A stretch of 64,000 nt of DNA from an uncultured Eubacteriales bacterium (GTDB lineage Bacteria; Bacillota; Clostridia; Peptostreptococcales; Anaerovoracaceae). This document shows positions 42,290-53,100 of this stretch, one piece after another. Positions within the stretch are counted from its first letter, which is position 1, and each line of letters opens with the position of its first letter. The notes beneath the pieces were generated by a model. It saw only the letters and a list, made by a program, of their open reading frames with translations. It did no database searches and was not told the DNA's origin. Both the position numbers and the translations under genes were made by a program. Location: NCBI GenBank assembly GCA_900542565.1, contig UQOC01000005.1, positions 1 to 64,000 of the forward strand, read 5' to 3'.

Positions 42290-43254
42290 ATAATATCACC
42301 TCTCGATAATACCTTGTCTGCCGCAAATTTTCTGTACTTTTTGTCGAAAAAAGCTACTCCCAGAAATATCTTTCCCTGTCTTGATCTCTGATAGACATTG
42401 TATGCAGCAGCATACTCATCTCTCATGGGCAGGGCCGGTCTTTTGCGGCTGAATTCCGGCTGTTTTTCCACCCGGCAGATGTCCGGCGGCAGGTGCCTGC
42501 CGTTGACGAAGAGTTTTGCCCCTTCTCTGTCTACGGTGATCTGTCCGAAGTGTACCAGCGGAAAATCAGGTCCTGTCATGGCCTCCCATACCTGCTCCGG
42601 CTCCATTTCCTTTATCTTATCAAGGGCTATGGCGTCCTCTGCCCTGAAAGCGCCGCTTGCAGTCCTTTCCAGAGCGGACATGACGGCTCCGCAGCCCAGG
42701 GCCAGTCCTGCGTCCTGGCATATGGTCCTTATATATGTACCCTTCGAGCAGCAGACGGAAAAGTCTACCTGGCTGTTGGGCAGGTCGACCTTTTCTACGG
42801 TCAGGTCAGCTATATGGACCTTGCGGGTCTTTACCTGGACTTCTTTGCCCTCTCTGGCGTATTCATAAAGTCTCCTGCCATTTACACGGACGGCGCTGTA
42901 CATGGGCGGCTTCTGGTCGATAACGCCTCTGAAAGGTTCAAAGGCCCTAATCACATCTTCTTCACCAATGCCGTCTGCGGGCCTTTCTTCTATGACCTGT
43001 CCCCATATATCCTGGGTATCGGTCATCTTGCCCAGGATCATGGAACATCTGTAGGTCTTATAGTCCAAATCGAGATATTCGGTTATCCTGGCCGCCTGTC
43101 CTGCGCAGATGGGCAGGACGCCGGTGGCCATCGGGTCTAAAGTGCCCGTGTGGCCTACCCTCTTTATTCCCAGTTTTCTTCTGATGACCGCCACCACATC
43201 GTGGGAAGTCATACCGGCCGGTTTATATATGTTCAGTATTCCTGTATCATTCAT
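42286..43254 (-). CDS. truB: tRNA pseudouridine-55 synthase TruB
   Basis: A 322-residue pseudouridine synthase modifying U55 of tRNA. ILNIYKPAGMTSHDVV opens it. The catalytic aspartate lies in RVGHTGTLDPMATGVLP near residue 38, and YDFSV-like and SKGTYIRTICQD motifs follow, with a C-terminal PUA-like region. The ATG at 43254 overlaps the end of nrnA; the Shine-Dalgarno site is weak, so coupling to nrnA translation is likely. Context is the usual rbfA-nrnA-truB-ribF chain. Confidence 0.95.
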   Translation of the reverse strand: MNDTGILNIYKPAGMTSHDVVAVIRRKLGIKRVGHTGTLDPMATGVLPICAGQAARITEYLDLDYKTYRCSMILGKMTDTQDIWGQVIEERPADGIGEEDVIRAFEPFRGVIDQKPPMYSAVRVNGRRLYEYAREGKEVQVKTRKVHIADLTVEKVDLPNSQVDFSVCCSKGTYIRTICQDAGLALGCGAVMSALERTASGAFRAEDAIALDKIKEMEPEQVWEAMTGPDFPLVHFGQITVDREGAKLFVNGRHLPPDICRVEKQPEFSRKRPALPMRDEYAAAYNVYQRSRQGKIFLGVAFFDKKYRKFAADKVLSRGDII

Positions 43255-44230
43255 CAGTTTCAAGTCTTTCAATGGCTTTTAGTATTTCTTTTTCTACCAT
43301 GGCCTCAGCTCGTGCCATAGGCGCTTTTATGGTGCAGCCTGCGGCTTTGAGATGTCCGCCGCCGCCGAGGTTTGCTGCGATCTCGGCCACATTGCCCAGC
43401 CTTTTGGCCCTGAAACTCACCCTGATATTTTCCGGGCCGTATTCCTTGAGTACAGCCGCAAATTCCACTCCGCTCATGGATCTGAGGTCCTGAGCCAGAC
43501 CTTCGCTTTCATCCATCTTGGCCCCCGTATCAGCTAAAAGCTTCTGCGTTACTGATACCAGCGCGCCTTTTCCGCCGCCGATGAGCCTGAGGGTCTCCAT
43601 GGCGCCGGCATGCATGCGTATCTTTTCCACCCGGACATTTTCGTAGATCTCCACGCTGACCTTGTTGAAATCGCATCCCCAGTCGTAAAGCTCCGCCACG
43701 ATCTGATGGCTCTTTTTCTGGGTGTTGGAATAGGTAAAATCCCCCGTATCTGTGGTTATGGCTGCATATATGGCTTCTCCTGCGGCCGGGTCCGGCTCTG
43801 CGCCCAGCTCTTTGAGCAGCTGGTATATGATCTGGCCTGTGGCGGCCTCGGCCGGATCCACATAGTTATAGTCGCAGAAATATTTTTCTGTCATATGGTG
43901 GTCTACGCATATGGTAGTCCCGGCAGAAAGAAATTTTCCGGCCCGCCCCGGAAATCTTCCCGTATCTCCGCAGTCCACGCAGATACATATATCCGGGTCT
44001 TTTATCTCATCCATATCCCAGGTGCAGAAATTTCTGTCCAAAAAGCGCAGATTTGCCGGAATCTCGTCTTCCAGCAATATCCACGCATTCTTGTCTTGTT
44101 TTCTCAGGGCTCCGCAAAGGGCGGCGCAGGAGCCGAGAGCGTCCCCGTCCAGATTCACATGGGGAAATATCAATATGCTCTCTGCCTTGCTGAGGACTTT
44201 TGCAATGGTTTTGATCGAATCGTTTTTCAT
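43247..44230 (-). CDS. nrnA: NrnA-type DHH phosphoesterase (nano-RNase / pAp phosphatase)
   Basis: A 327-residue DHH-DHHA1 protein that degrades short oligoribonucleotides and 3'-phosphoadenosine 5'-phosphate. Metal motifs are FPHVNLDGDALGSC near residue 22, ICVDCGDTGR near 80, and the namesake CVDHHMTEKYF near 107. The DHHA1 end has the GGGGHLKAAG nucleotide loop. The start lies 3 bp after the rbfA stop and the end overlaps truB, so it belongs to the nusA-infB operon. The family is certain; both activities are known for Bacillus NrnA. Confidence 0.94.
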   Translation of the reverse strand: MKNDSIKTIAKVLSKAESILIFPHVNLDGDALGSCAALCGALRKQDKNAWILLEDEIPANLRFLDRNFCTWDMDEIKDPDICICVDCGDTGRFPGRAGKFLSAGTTICVDHHMTEKYFCDYNYVDPAEAATGQIIYQLLKELGAEPDPAAGEAIYAAITTDTGDFTYSNTQKKSHQIVAELYDWGCDFNKVSVEIYENVRVEKIRMHAGAMETLRLIGGGKGALVSVTQKLLADTGAKMDESEGLAQDLRSMSGVEFAAVLKEYGPENIRVSFRAKRLGNVAEIAANLGGGGHLKAAGCTIKAPMARAEAMVEKEILKAIERLETDE

Positions 44231-44233
44231 ACT

Positions 44234-44650
44234 TTATTTTGCGGGATCTTCTCCGCCCTCGTCTTCGTCTTTCTGATAGCTGTCAAAATCCATGGAATCC
44301 AGGATCTTGTCGATATGCTCGCCGTATTCCATGGAATGGTCCATCTTGAAAATAAGCTGCGGGGTCCGGCGCATGCGTACCTGCTTGCCTATTTCGTTCC
44401 TCATGAGTCCGGAGGCGCTGGCAAGTCCTGCCAGTATCTCCTTTTCATGGGCTTCTTTTTCTTCAGGACTCTTGCTCATGTCGAGAGTTGAAACATAGCA
44501 TGTGGCATAGCTGCCGTCAGCGGTCACTTCCACTCCCGATATGCTTATCATAGATGACAGCCTCGGATCTTTTATCTGGTGGAGGAGCATGCCGCTTATT
44601 ACCTTGCGTATCTCCTCACCGAGTCTTCCTTGTCTGTATCCTTTTCCCAT
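44234..44650 (-). CDS. rbfA: 30S ribosome-binding factor RbfA
   Basis: A 138-residue KH-like cold-shock factor for 16S rRNA 5'-end maturation. GYRQGRLGEEIRKVISGML at the N-terminus and KDPRLSSMISISGVEVTAD are typical, and the end is acidic. The ATG at 44650 is preferred because AAAGGA lies 8 bp upstream; an in-frame start eight codons earlier has no site. It follows infB and precedes nrnA. Confidence 0.94.
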   Translation of the reverse strand: MGKGYRQGRLGEEIRKVISGMLLHQIKDPRLSSMISISGVEVTADGSYATCYVSTLDMSKSPEEKEAHEKEILAGLASASGLMRNEIGKQVRMRRTPQLIFKMDHSMEYGEHIDKILDSMDFDSYQKDEDEGGEDPAK

Positions 44651-44686
44651 AAGTCTTCCTTTCGCCGTTCCCACGGAGGAGGCCGC

Positions 44687-47488
44687 TTATTTGCGTTCTA
44701 CCTCTACCATATGGAAACACTCTATGACATCGCCGATCTTGATGTCGTTATAGTTTTCTATGCCGATACCGCATTCATATCCCTGGTTGACTTCTTTGAC
44801 ATCGTCTTTGAACCTCCTCAGAGATGAGATCTGGCCTTCGTGGATGACTATGCCGTCTCTTACCAGTCTGATCTCGGCATTGCGGATGACTTTGCCTTCC
44901 TGTACATAGGCTCCTGCCACAGTGCCCACATTAGGCACTTTGAAGGTTTCTCTGACCTCGACTTTTCCGAGGACTTCTTCCTTGTAAACAGGATCCAGCA
45001 TACCCTTCATGGCGTCTTCCACATCGTTGATTATGTCGTATATTACCCTGTAGAGCCTGATCTGTATCTTTTCTCTCTCGGCGAAGTTCTGTACGGCCGT
45101 GGTAGGTCTTACATTGAAGCCGATGATAACAGATCCGGTGGTGCCTGCCAGCATAACATCCGACTCAGTTATCGTGCCCACTCCTGTGTGGATTATCTTA
45201 ACATGGACATTTTCGTTGTTGAGTTTTTCAAGAGAGGTCACGATAGCTCCGATGGAGCCCTGAACATCTCCCTTGATTATCAGGTTCAGGTCTTTTACTT
45301 CGCCTTCCTGGATCTGGCTGAACAGCTGCTCCAGAGTGGTGCTGGCGTTCCTTGCCAGTATCTCTTCTCTCAGCTTGGCTTTTCTGTTTTCAGCGATCTC
45401 TCTGGCGATCTTGTCTTCCTTGACGGCGTGGAATTCGTCTCCTGCCTCAGGAACATCGTTGAGACCGAGGATTTCTACTGCTGTAGCAGGTCCGGCCTTC
45501 TTGATGGTATCGCCTTTGTAGTTGGTCATCAGCCTTATCTTGCCTGAACATGTTCCGGCAACTACGCTCATGCCTGTCTTGAGAGTACCGTTGGTCACCA
45601 GCAGGGTAGCTACCGGTCCCTTGTTCTTGTCGAGCCTTGCTTCGATGACGGAGCCCATGGCCAGACGGTTAGGGTTGGCCTTGAGTTCCAGGACTTCGGC
45701 CTGGAGCAGTATCATCTCCAGCAGGTTTACGATGCCTTCTCCTGTCTTGGCCGATACAGGTACGGAGATCACATCTCCGCCCCAGTCTTCGACCAGTATG
45801 CCGTATTCGGTCAGGTCCTGCTTGACTCTGTCCGGATTGGCGCCCGGCTTATCTATCTTGTTGATGGCTACGATGATAGGAACTCCGGCTGCCTTGGCGT
45901 GGTTGATGGATTCAACGGTCTGCGGTTTGACCGAGTCGTCGGCGGCAACTACCAGTACGGCGATGTCGGTTATATGAGCTCCTCTGGCTCTCATGGCCGT
46001 GAATGCTTCGTGGCCCGGAGTGTCCAGGAATACGATCTTCTGGCCGTTGATGGTCACTTCGGAAGCACCGATGTGCTGGGTTATTCCGCCTGATTCTGAG
46101 GCCGTTACATTGGTCTTTCTGATGGCGTCCAGCAGGGAAGTCTTTCCGTGGTCAACATGGCCCATTACGGTGATGATCGGAGCTCTCGGCTTCAGGTCTT
46201 CTTCTCTGTCCTCGAAAGTCTCGATCCCTTCTTCTTCCTCGACTTCTTCGACCTTGGTGACGGCTACGCTTATGCCCAGCTCATCGGCCAGTATCATTAT
46301 GGTGTCTTCGTCTATATTCTGGTTGATGTTGGCCATTATGCCCAGTCTCATCAGGGCCATGATGACCTGAGAGGTGGATACTCCTGTCTGTTCGCAGAAG
46401 CCTGCTACTGTGATAGGGGCGGTTATGGCTATAGTACCCGAAGGCAGTGTTTCCATTATATCTTCTTCCTCAACTGTCTGAGGCTTCTGTTTATTGTGTT
46501 TCTTTGGCCTTGACTGTTTTTCCAGTGAGCGCTCCTGTATCTTCTGTTTGTTCTTTTTGCCGCCGTTATCCAGTTTAGCGAATTTGTTTCTTTCCCTGTC
46601 CTGGTGCTGCATTTTTTCGGCACGCTTCTGGCTCTGTTTGTGAGCCATATCTCCGCCTGATGATGCAGGTCTTGAATCTCTCCTGTCCTGAGGGCGTGAC
46701 GGTCTGTCTCTGTCCGGACGCTGCGGTCTGTCGCCGTCCCGTCTTTGAGGCCTTTCGCCTTCTCTTCTTGCTCCTCTGCGCTGATCGGAAGATCTGTCAC
46801 CGTGGTTCCTGTCGCCTGCATTCCTGTCACCCTGAGGTCTGTCGCTGCGGCGTGAAGGAGCCGGCCTGTCGCTTTGCTGGTTCTTTTTCTCCGGCCTTCT
46901 TGCTGGCTGCTCCTTTGACCCCGATACAGGCTTAGATGATCTTTCTTCTCTTGGGACAGCTGCCGGAGCTGGCTTGACAGGCTCAGCCTTTGCGGTTTCC
47001 TCCTTTGATACTGCGGTTCCTGCAGCTTCGGCCTGTGCAGGTTCAGCTTTGGCAGTCTCCCCTTTTGCAGTTACCGTGCCGGCAGCCTGACCGGTTCTTG
47101 CATTTTCTGCCGGAGCCGGTTCCTGCTTTGCAGGTACGGCTTTGGCTTCTTCTGCATTGATGATCTGCGGCCCTGCGCCTTCAACCTTTGCAGGCTCTTT
47201 TGCTGTGCTGTCTCTTTCTGCTACTTCCTTGGGTACTACAGGCCTGCCTATCGGCATCCTGGTCCTTCCTTCTAATTCTTTATTTGCAACCGGTTTTCCC
47301 ATAGGCGGCCTTTTGATGGTTTTGTCCTGAGGCTGTTGCTGTGGTCTTACCTGTTTCTGCTGATTCCTCACCTGTGGTTTTACCGCCGCTTTGACGGTCA
47401 CTCTCGGTTGTTCTTCCTGCTGGCCTTCCGTTTTCTTGGGCGTTGCCCTTACAATTTTTGTTTCTTTTGTGTTGCTTTCCATAGCCAT
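44687..47488 (-). CDS. infB: Translation initiation factor IF-2
   Basis: A 933-residue IF-2, the GTPase placing initiator tRNA on the 30S subunit. About the first 340 residues are low-complexity: Pro/Gln/Lys/Ala/Glu-rich repeats, then a dense Arg-Asp-Ser stretch near residues 190-275. The conserved part starts near 345 with the helical N-domain. The G domain has [14 protein letters not shown], the switch [16 protein letters not shown] and NKIDKP. Domains II to IV follow, including [13 protein letters not shown] and the C-terminal fMet-tRNA-binding barrel. GAGGAGGTG precedes the ATG. It sits between ylxQ and rbfA in the nusA operon. Confidence 0.97.
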   Translation of the reverse strand: MAMESNTKETKIVRATPKKTEGQQEEQPRVTVKAAVKPQVRNQQKQVRPQQQPQDKTIKRPPMGKPVANKELEGRTRMPIGRPVVPKEVAERDSTAKEPAKVEGAGPQIINAEEAKAVPAKQEPAPAENARTGQAAGTVTAKGETAKAEPAQAEAAGTAVSKEETAKAEPVKPAPAAVPREERSSKPVSGSKEQPARRPEKKNQQSDRPAPSRRSDRPQGDRNAGDRNHGDRSSDQRRGARREGERPQRRDGDRPQRPDRDRPSRPQDRRDSRPASSGGDMAHKQSQKRAEKMQHQDRERNKFAKLDNGGKKNKQKIQERSLEKQSRPKKHNKQKPQTVEEEDIMETLPSGTIAITAPITVAGFCEQTGVSTSQVIMALMRLGIMANINQNIDEDTIMILADELGISVAVTKVEEVEEEEGIETFEDREEDLKPRAPIITVMGHVDHGKTSLLDAIRKTNVTASESGGITQHIGASEVTINGQKIVFLDTPGHEAFTAMRARGAHITDIAVLVVAADDSVKPQTVESINHAKAAGVPIIVAINKIDKPGANPDRVKQDLTEYGILVEDWGGDVISVPVSAKTGEGIVNLLEMILLQAEVLELKANPNRLAMGSVIEARLDKNKGPVATLLVTNGTLKTGMSVVAGTCSGKIRLMTNYKGDTIKKAGPATAVEILGLNDVPEAGDEFHAVKEDKIAREIAENRKAKLREEILARNASTTLEQLFSQIQEGEVKDLNLIIKGDVQGSIGAIVTSLEKLNNENVHVKIIHTGVGTITESDVMLAGTTGSVIIGFNVRPTTAVQNFAEREKIQIRLYRVIYDIINDVEDAMKGMLDPVYKEEVLGKVEVRETFKVPNVGTVAGAYVQEGKVIRNAEIRLVRDGIVIHEGQISSLRRFKDDVKEVNQGYECGIGIENYNDIKIGDVIECFHMVEVERK

Positions 47489-47500
47489 AGAACACCTCCT

Positions 47501-47821
47501 CTATAAAGATCCATGACGGATCGTCTCTGCTGATATCGCTTTTGCAAGATTCTCATCAGTTATACCGAAGACACCGCTGCCGGTCTTTCCCGCCGCATGG
47601 GACAGGCTTTCTTTGGTCCCGTACTGTATATACGGCACTCCTGCCCTTACTGCGGAAGCCATCAGTTTATCTGATGAGTTTTCCGAAAGGTCTTTGGCTA
47701 AGATCAGCAACTTGACCTTTCCTTTCTCTATCATATACAAACATGTGTTATATCCGTTTACCATGAGCCTGCCTCTGGCGGCAAGGCCAAGATATTTTAA
47801 GATTTTATCATTTATCTGCAT
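47501..47821 (-). CDS. ylxQ: YlxQ, L7Ae-family RNA-binding protein
   Basis: A 106-residue L7Ae/L30e-fold protein expected to bind kink-turn RNA. LGLAARGRLMVNGYN at residues 11-25 and VKLLILAKDLSENSSDKL are typical of YlxQ proteins. Its start overlaps the end of rnpM by 14 bp and its end is 12 bp from infB. Function in Firmicutes is not well defined. The position in the rimP-nusA-rnpM-ylxQ-infB chain is fully conserved with Bacillus. Confidence 0.9.
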   Translation of the reverse strand: MQINDKILKYLGLAARGRLMVNGYNTCLYMIEKGKVKLLILAKDLSENSSDKLMASAVRAGVPYIQYGTKESLSHAAGKTGSGVFGITDENLAKAISAETIRHGSL

Positions 47822-48089
47822 TTTTCAGCTCTTCAAGCTTTCTTAAAATGTCATTTTTCTGTTCTTCTCCTACCGGCATGCCCAGGCTTCTTTCAAGCGC
47901 CTTCTTTTTAAATGCTTTTTTCCAGCACTCCTGGTTGTCTCTGCACAGATAGACGCCTCTTCCCTTTGCCCTTCCGGTGAGATCTACCGAAATATTTCCT
48001 TCGTATCCGGCTATCCTTATGAGTTTATTCTTTTCCTTTGACTCCATGCATCCTACGCATCTGCGCATGGGGATCTTTCGCTCTCTCAA
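47808..48089 (-). CDS. rnpM: RNase P modulator RnpM (YlxR)
   Basis: A 93-residue YlxR-family protein. IPMRRCVGCMESKEKNKLIR with its C-x2-C pair, then GRAKGRGVYLC and CWKKAFKKKALERSL, match the family, which binds the RNase P RNA in Bacillus. A TTG at 48089 is preferred as start because GGAGG lies 8 bp upstream; a GTG three codons earlier would overlap that site. It overlaps ylxQ and follows nusA by 24 bp. Confidence 0.9.
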   Translation of the reverse strand: MRERKIPMRRCVGCMESKEKNKLIRIAGYEGNISVDLTGRAKGRGVYLCRDNQECWKKAFKKKALERSLGMPVGEEQKNDILRKLEELKNADK

Positions 48090-48113
48090 GGAAATCACCT
48101 CCCCTCGCGCCGG

Positions 48114-49376
48114 CTACTGCTGCCCGGCTTCCTGCACGGGTTCCTCTGCTGTCTCCGGTTCCTGTACATCCTCTTGGTCTGATGACGCCTCCGTCTCAGT
48201 ATCTTCGTCCGTCTGTACCGTATCCTGCTGTCCCAAAACCTCATCATCCACAGGGTCCTGCGTCAGTTCAGGGTCATCTGCCGTATCCTGCCGGTCATAT
48301 TCATATATCTGATAGTCTGACCCCTCATCGGCGGTCATGGCTTCGTACTGGCTGTGGCTCTTTATGTCTATCTTCCATCCGCTCACACGGGCTGCAAGCC
48401 TTACATTCTGTCCCTCTTTGCCTATGGCAAGGGACAGCTGATAGTCTGGCACGACCACCGTGGCGGTCTTTTCATTTTCCTCGTCTATGATGACCTTTTC
48501 AACCTTTGCCGGGCTCAGGACATTTGCTATCAGCTCTGCAGGATTTTCACTCCATGTGATGATGTCGATCTTTTCACCGTGAAGTTCATCGACAATGGCC
48601 TGTACTCTTGTTCCTCTGGTCCCTACGCAGGCTCCTACGGGATCGATATCCTCGTATTCGGTATATACTGCCATCTTGGTCCTTGAGCCGGCTTCTCTGG
48701 CAATGCCCTTGATCTCCACAGTACCGTCTTCTATTTCCGGCACTTCCAGCTCGAACAGCCGCTTTACAAGTCCCGGATGGGATCTTGACAAAAATACCTG
48801 CGGCCCCTTGGTGGTCTTTTTCACATCCATGATGTAAACTTTCAGACGGTCGTTTATCTTATATCTTTCTCCCGGCACCTGTTCGTTGGCAGAAAGTATC
48901 CCCTCTGTCCTTCCTATGTTTATGAACATGGTCTCGTTGCTTATCCTCTGCACGCTGCCGGTCACGATCTCTCCCTGCCTGGTGACATAATCGTCAAAGA
49001 TCATGCCTCTTTCGGCTTCCCTTATCCTCTGGACGACTACCTGCTTGGCAGTCTGGGCAGCTATCCTGCCGAAATCTCTTGGAGTCACCTGATATTCAAC
49101 TATGTCTCCGGCCTGATACCTGTAATCTATTTCTCTGGCTTCTTCTACTGAAATCTGAGTCAGCTCATCTTCTATCTCATCAACAACATCCATGCGCATG
49201 AGCACGGCTATGTCTCCTGTTTCCCTGTCTATGTCCACCCTTACATTCTGGGCAGTACCGTAATTCTTTTTATATGCCGATACGAGGGCGGACTCTATTG
49301 CCTCTATCAGCACATCTTTGGAGATATGACGCTCTCTTTCCAGATCATCAATCGCCTGAATAAATTCCTTGTTCAT
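48114..49376 (-). CDS. nusA: Transcription termination/antitermination factor NusA
   Basis: A 420-residue NusA that binds RNA polymerase and nascent RNA. It has the N-terminal polymerase-binding domain (starts MNKEFIQAIDDLERERHISK), an S1 domain (GEIVTGSVQRISNETMFINI near 133) and two KH domains (GSRTKMAVYTEYEDIDPVGA and CVGTRGTRVQAI near 235, then LAIGKEGQNVRLAAR near 315). After KH2 comes an acidic Gln/Glu/Asp-rich tail of about 65 residues instead of the acidic repeats of enterobacterial NusA. It lies between rimP and rnpM. Confidence 0.97.
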   Translation of the reverse strand: MNKEFIQAIDDLERERHISKDVLIEAIESALVSAYKKNYGTAQNVRVDIDRETGDIAVLMRMDVVDEIEDELTQISVEEAREIDYRYQAGDIVEYQVTPRDFGRIAAQTAKQVVVQRIREAERGMIFDDYVTRQGEIVTGSVQRISNETMFINIGRTEGILSANEQVPGERYKINDRLKVYIMDVKKTTKGPQVFLSRSHPGLVKRLFELEVPEIEDGTVEIKGIAREAGSRTKMAVYTEYEDIDPVGACVGTRGTRVQAIVDELHGEKIDIITWSENPAELIANVLSPAKVEKVIIDEENEKTATVVVPDYQLSLAIGKEGQNVRLAARVSGWKIDIKSHSQYEAMTADEGSDYQIYEYDRQDTADDPELTQDPVDDEVLGQQDTVQTDEDTETEASSDQEDVQEPETAEEPVQEAGQQ

Positions 49377-49391
49377 TTTTTCATAACCTCC

Positions 49392-49871
49392 TTAGAAAAC
49401 CACAGCCAGGCGCACGGCAGCCGCCTGATCCGCAGCAAATCTCATTTCTTCTTGTTCGCCGTCGTCTATTTTTACAATGACAAATCCGTCCTCAAGTCCC
49501 ATAAGGGTGCCGGTAAAAACCTTCCTTCCGTTTATTGCTTTATAGAGTTTTACTTCTACCTGCTTTCCTTTGAATTTTTCAAAGTGCTCCGGTTCATAAA
49601 GGATCCTGTCCATTCCCGGCGATGAAACTTCCAGATAATAGTTCTGCGCTATGGGATCTTCCTCATCCAGCCTGTCGCTGAGAAACCGGCTTACCATCTC
49701 ACAATCATCGGTGGATACATAACTGTCCGGATCGTGTTTATCAATGTACACTCTCAGGAACCAGTCCCGGCCCTCTTTAACAAACTCGCAGTGGTAAAGT
49801 TCAAGGCCGTTTTCCAAAAGAAAGTCTCCGGTCAGCTCCTTTACCAGCTCGCTTATCTTTTTCTTTGCCAT
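49392..49871 (-). CDS. rimP: Ribosome maturation factor RimP
   Basis: A 159-residue 30S assembly factor. LENGLELYHCEFVKEGRDWF, then LRVYIDK and DDCEMVSRFLSDRLDEED, then YYLEVSSPGMDRIL are the standard RimP segments, with an SH3-like C-terminal domain. It is first in the rimP-nusA-infB operon, behind its own promoter and a leader hairpin. The gap to nusA is 15 bp. Confidence 0.95.
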   Translation of the reverse strand: MAKKKISELVKELTGDFLLENGLELYHCEFVKEGRDWFLRVYIDKHDPDSYVSTDDCEMVSRFLSDRLDEEDPIAQNYYLEVSSPGMDRILYEPEHFEKFKGKQVEVKLYKAINGRKVFTGTLMGLEDGFVIVKIDDGEQEEMRFAADQAAAVRLAVVF

Positions 49872-49891
49872 TCTTTCTCCTTATCAAACTG

Positions 49892-49916
49892 AAAGAGTGG
49901 GTTTTGCCCACTCTTT
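49892..49916 (-). promoter_or_regulatory. Hairpin in the rimP-nusA leader
   Basis: AAAGAGTGGG (49892-49901) pairs perfectly with CCCACTCTTT (49907-49916) around a 5-nt loop. It lies between the rimP promoter and the ribosome site, with TTTCAGTTT after it on minus. It could be an attenuator controlling the nusA operon. Confidence 0.6.
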
Positions 49917-49947
49917 AGTAATACCTTTTAGAATTAAATCCTTAACA

Positions 49948-49976
49948 AGGATATCATATAATCCAGGGAAAATCAA
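49948..49976 (-). promoter_or_regulatory. Promoter of the rimP-nusA-infB operon
   Basis: On minus TTGATT (complement of 49971-49976) and TATCCT (49948-49953) are 17 bp apart. This explains expression independent of polC, which ends 140 bp upstream. Confidence 0.6.
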
Positions 49977-50043
49977 GGGTTTTTGGAAAAAAATCGGCAG
50001 TTGGTCTGCAGGTCCAGCACTTTTGCCCTCTGCCAATATCCCT

Positions 50044-50092
50044 GCCGGCTGCCGCCGGCATCGCAGGCTTTCAGCCCGGCTGCCGGCCGGCG
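50044..50092. repeat. GC-rich self-complementary block after polC
   Basis: GCCGGCTGCCGCCGGC at 50044-50059 recurs as GCCCGGCTGCCGGCCGGC at 50074-50091. Each is largely palindromic, so the block can fold on itself or by pairing of the two copies. There is no T-run. It may serve as a polC 3'-end structure or be a REP-like fragment. Confidence 0.45.
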
Positions 50093-50115
50093 AAATCCGC
50101 CTGGTCATCAGACGA

Positions 50116-53100
50116 TCAGAAGAAGCTGAGCTGATCGGTCTCCGGGAGTCCCTTTAACACGCCCTTGGCCTTCAGAGCCTCTATGGACGAGCGGTTTATC
50201 TTTGCCCGTTTAGTGATCTCTTCAATGGTCTCATACGGCCGTACATCATATTCATCCACAAAAGATCTGGCTGCCGTCTCTCCCATTCCCGGAAGCGTTA
50301 TGAAAGGCAGCAGTACCTTCCCGTCAGAAATGCCGAATTTGAGAGCTTCCGATTCACCCAGTGTTATATCTTTGAACTCGTATCCTCTGGCGTACATTTC
50401 GTATGCGACCTCAAGGACTGTCATCTCGTTGTTATCCTTGGCCGTGGCTTCATGTCCTCTGGCGTCGATGAGCCTCATCCTTTCCAGGATGGCGTTCTTG
50501 CCCTGGAGGATGACCTCGGCGTTGAAGTCGCCTGCAACACTGGTAAAATATGTGGCATAAAATTCCAGAGGATAATACACCTTGTACCAGGCCATCCTGA
50601 AAGACATCATGGTATAAGCTACAGCATGAGCCCTGGGGAACATGTACTGTATCTTGATACAAGAGTCAATGTACCATTGAGGCACGCCATGCTCTTTCAT
50701 CACTGCAAGCTGATCTTCTTTCAGCGGCCTGTTTTTCCTTACATCCTCCATGATCTGGAAGGACATCTTGTTTTCTATGCCTTTAAGCATCAGGTAGTTC
50801 ATTATGTCGTCACGGGTAGAGATAACTTCTCTCATGGTGGCCACTCCCTGCCTTATGTAATCCTGAGCATTATTGAGCCACACATCGGTACCGTGGGAAA
50901 AGCCTGAGATCCTGACCAGGTCGGCGAATCTGTCCGGCTTGATGTCATCCAGCATCTGTCTTACGAAAGAGGTTCCGAACTCCGGTATGGCATACGAACC
51001 GTGAGTAAATTTATAATCCGGGTCCTTTATGTCCAGCGCCTCTATGCCGTTGAAAATACTCAGCACTTTTCGGTCTGTCAATGGTACGGTCAGAGGATCT
51101 ACCCCGGTCATGTCCTGGAGCTGCCTTATCATGGATGGCACATTATGGCCCAGTATGTCCAGTTTCAGCAGGTTCTTGTCTATCTTATGATAATCGAAGT
51201 GGGTGGTTATGATATCAGATCTGACATCGTTGGCCGGGTGCTGGACCGGACAGAACTCGTATATCTCATGGTCATCCGGCACTATGACTATGCCGCCGGG
51301 ATGCTGGCCCGTGGTACGTTTTACCCCGGTACAATGGGTAGTAAGCCTGTCTGCTTCATACTTGTTTATCCGTATTCCCTGCTCGTCATAAAATTTCATC
51401 ACATATCCATAAGCCGTCTTGTCAGCTATTGTGCCTACGGTCCCTGCCTTGAACACATTTTTTTCTCCGAAGATGGTCCCCACATATTTGTGAGCCACCG
51501 GCTGGTATTCACCGGCGAAATTGAGGTCTATATCCGGCTCCTTGTCACCGTCGAATCCCAGGAATGTGGCAAAAGGAATGGTGAATCCGTCCCTGTTCAT
51601 TTCTTCTCCGCATACGGGGCACTTTTTCGGCGGCATGTCGATCCCGCAGTCATATTGTTCCATATCGCCCCACTCCAGATGCTTGCAGCTGGGACAGATA
51701 TAGTGAGGGTTCAGGGGATTGACTTCTGTTATCCCCGCCATGGTGGCAGCCAGAGACGAGCCTACCGAGCCTCTTGAGCCTACCAGATACCCATCCTCCA
51801 TGGACTTTTTGACCAGCATCTGGGCAGACACATACATGACAGCATATCCGTTGTTTATTATGGAATTCAGTTCCTTTTCCAGCCTCTGGCCTATCTCCTC
51901 CGGCAGCAGATCGCCGTATATGCTGTGGGCTTTTTCCATACATGTCTTGCGCAAAGTCTCTTCAGCTCCCGGTATCTTAGGAGGATATTTTTCTTTCGGC
52001 ACAGGGCGGAGCTGGCCTATACGGCCGGCTATCTTATTTGTATTTTCTATGACCACCTTTCGGGCCGTCTCTTCTCCCAGATAGGAAAATTCCTCCATCA
52101 TCTCGTCGGTGGTCCTCAGATAAAGCCCCTGCCCGTTTTCGGCATCCTTATATCCCTGTCCGGCCATGATTATATTTCTGTATATGGCCGATGTATCTCT
52201 GTCATAGTGGGCATCGGTGGTAGCCACAACAGGCCTTTCCATTTCCTCTCCCAGAGCTACTATGCTCCTGTTGATATCCATCAGATCATCGTTTGTCAGC
52301 CTGCGCCTGTCAGGGTACTTGCCTCCTTCGGTCACATCCTCTGTCAGAAATCTGTTGTTTATCAGCGGCTGTATCTCAAAGTAATCATAAAAACCGGCGA
52401 TCTTTCTTATCTCTGCTTCCGGCCTCTGATGATAAAATGCCTGGTACAGTTCCCCTGCCTCGCAGGCAGAACCTATGATGAGCCCGTCTCTGTATTTGTT
52501 TATGACCGACTTAGGAAGCCTTGGTTTTTTGTAAAAATAATCCAGATGAGAAAAAGATACAAGTTTATACAGGTTTTTCATTCCTTCCTGAGTTGCTGCC
52601 AGCAGGATTATGTGATTGGTGGGCCTGCTCTTGTAATCTATGTTGCCTTCCTCATCTATGAGCCCTTCGTCGTCAAAAACATACCCTTCCATGCCATAGA
52701 TGACCTTTATGTCGATCCCCCGCTTTTTTTTCAGGTCGTCTGCAGTCTTGGCCGCATCCGGAAATGCCTGGACAACTCCGTGGTCGGTTATGGCAACTGC
52801 CGGCTGACCCCAATAAGCCGCCTGTTTTACTATATCTTCCGGCTCGTTGAGGCCGTCCATGGCACTCATCTTTGTATGTGCATGAAGTTCGACCCGTTTT
52901 CCGTCAGGCCATGTATCCTGGCGGTCCGAAGCCTTTTCCCTCTTTTCTATGTCTTTTATCATTATTACATTGAGGTTTTCAAATGTATCCCACTGTACCT
53001 CTCCCCTAAGTCTTATGGGGTCACCGGGATGCAGATGTTCTTCTATCTCGCCCCGCTTTGTCTCGGAAACAAAGGCTTTGGTGCATATGGTGGTGGTATT

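Noticed and set aside
46456..46830. Minus-strand Arg/Thr-rich frame inside infB
   Set aside because: It is the +1 frame of the low-complexity IF-2 N-terminus; the infB frame runs through without a break.
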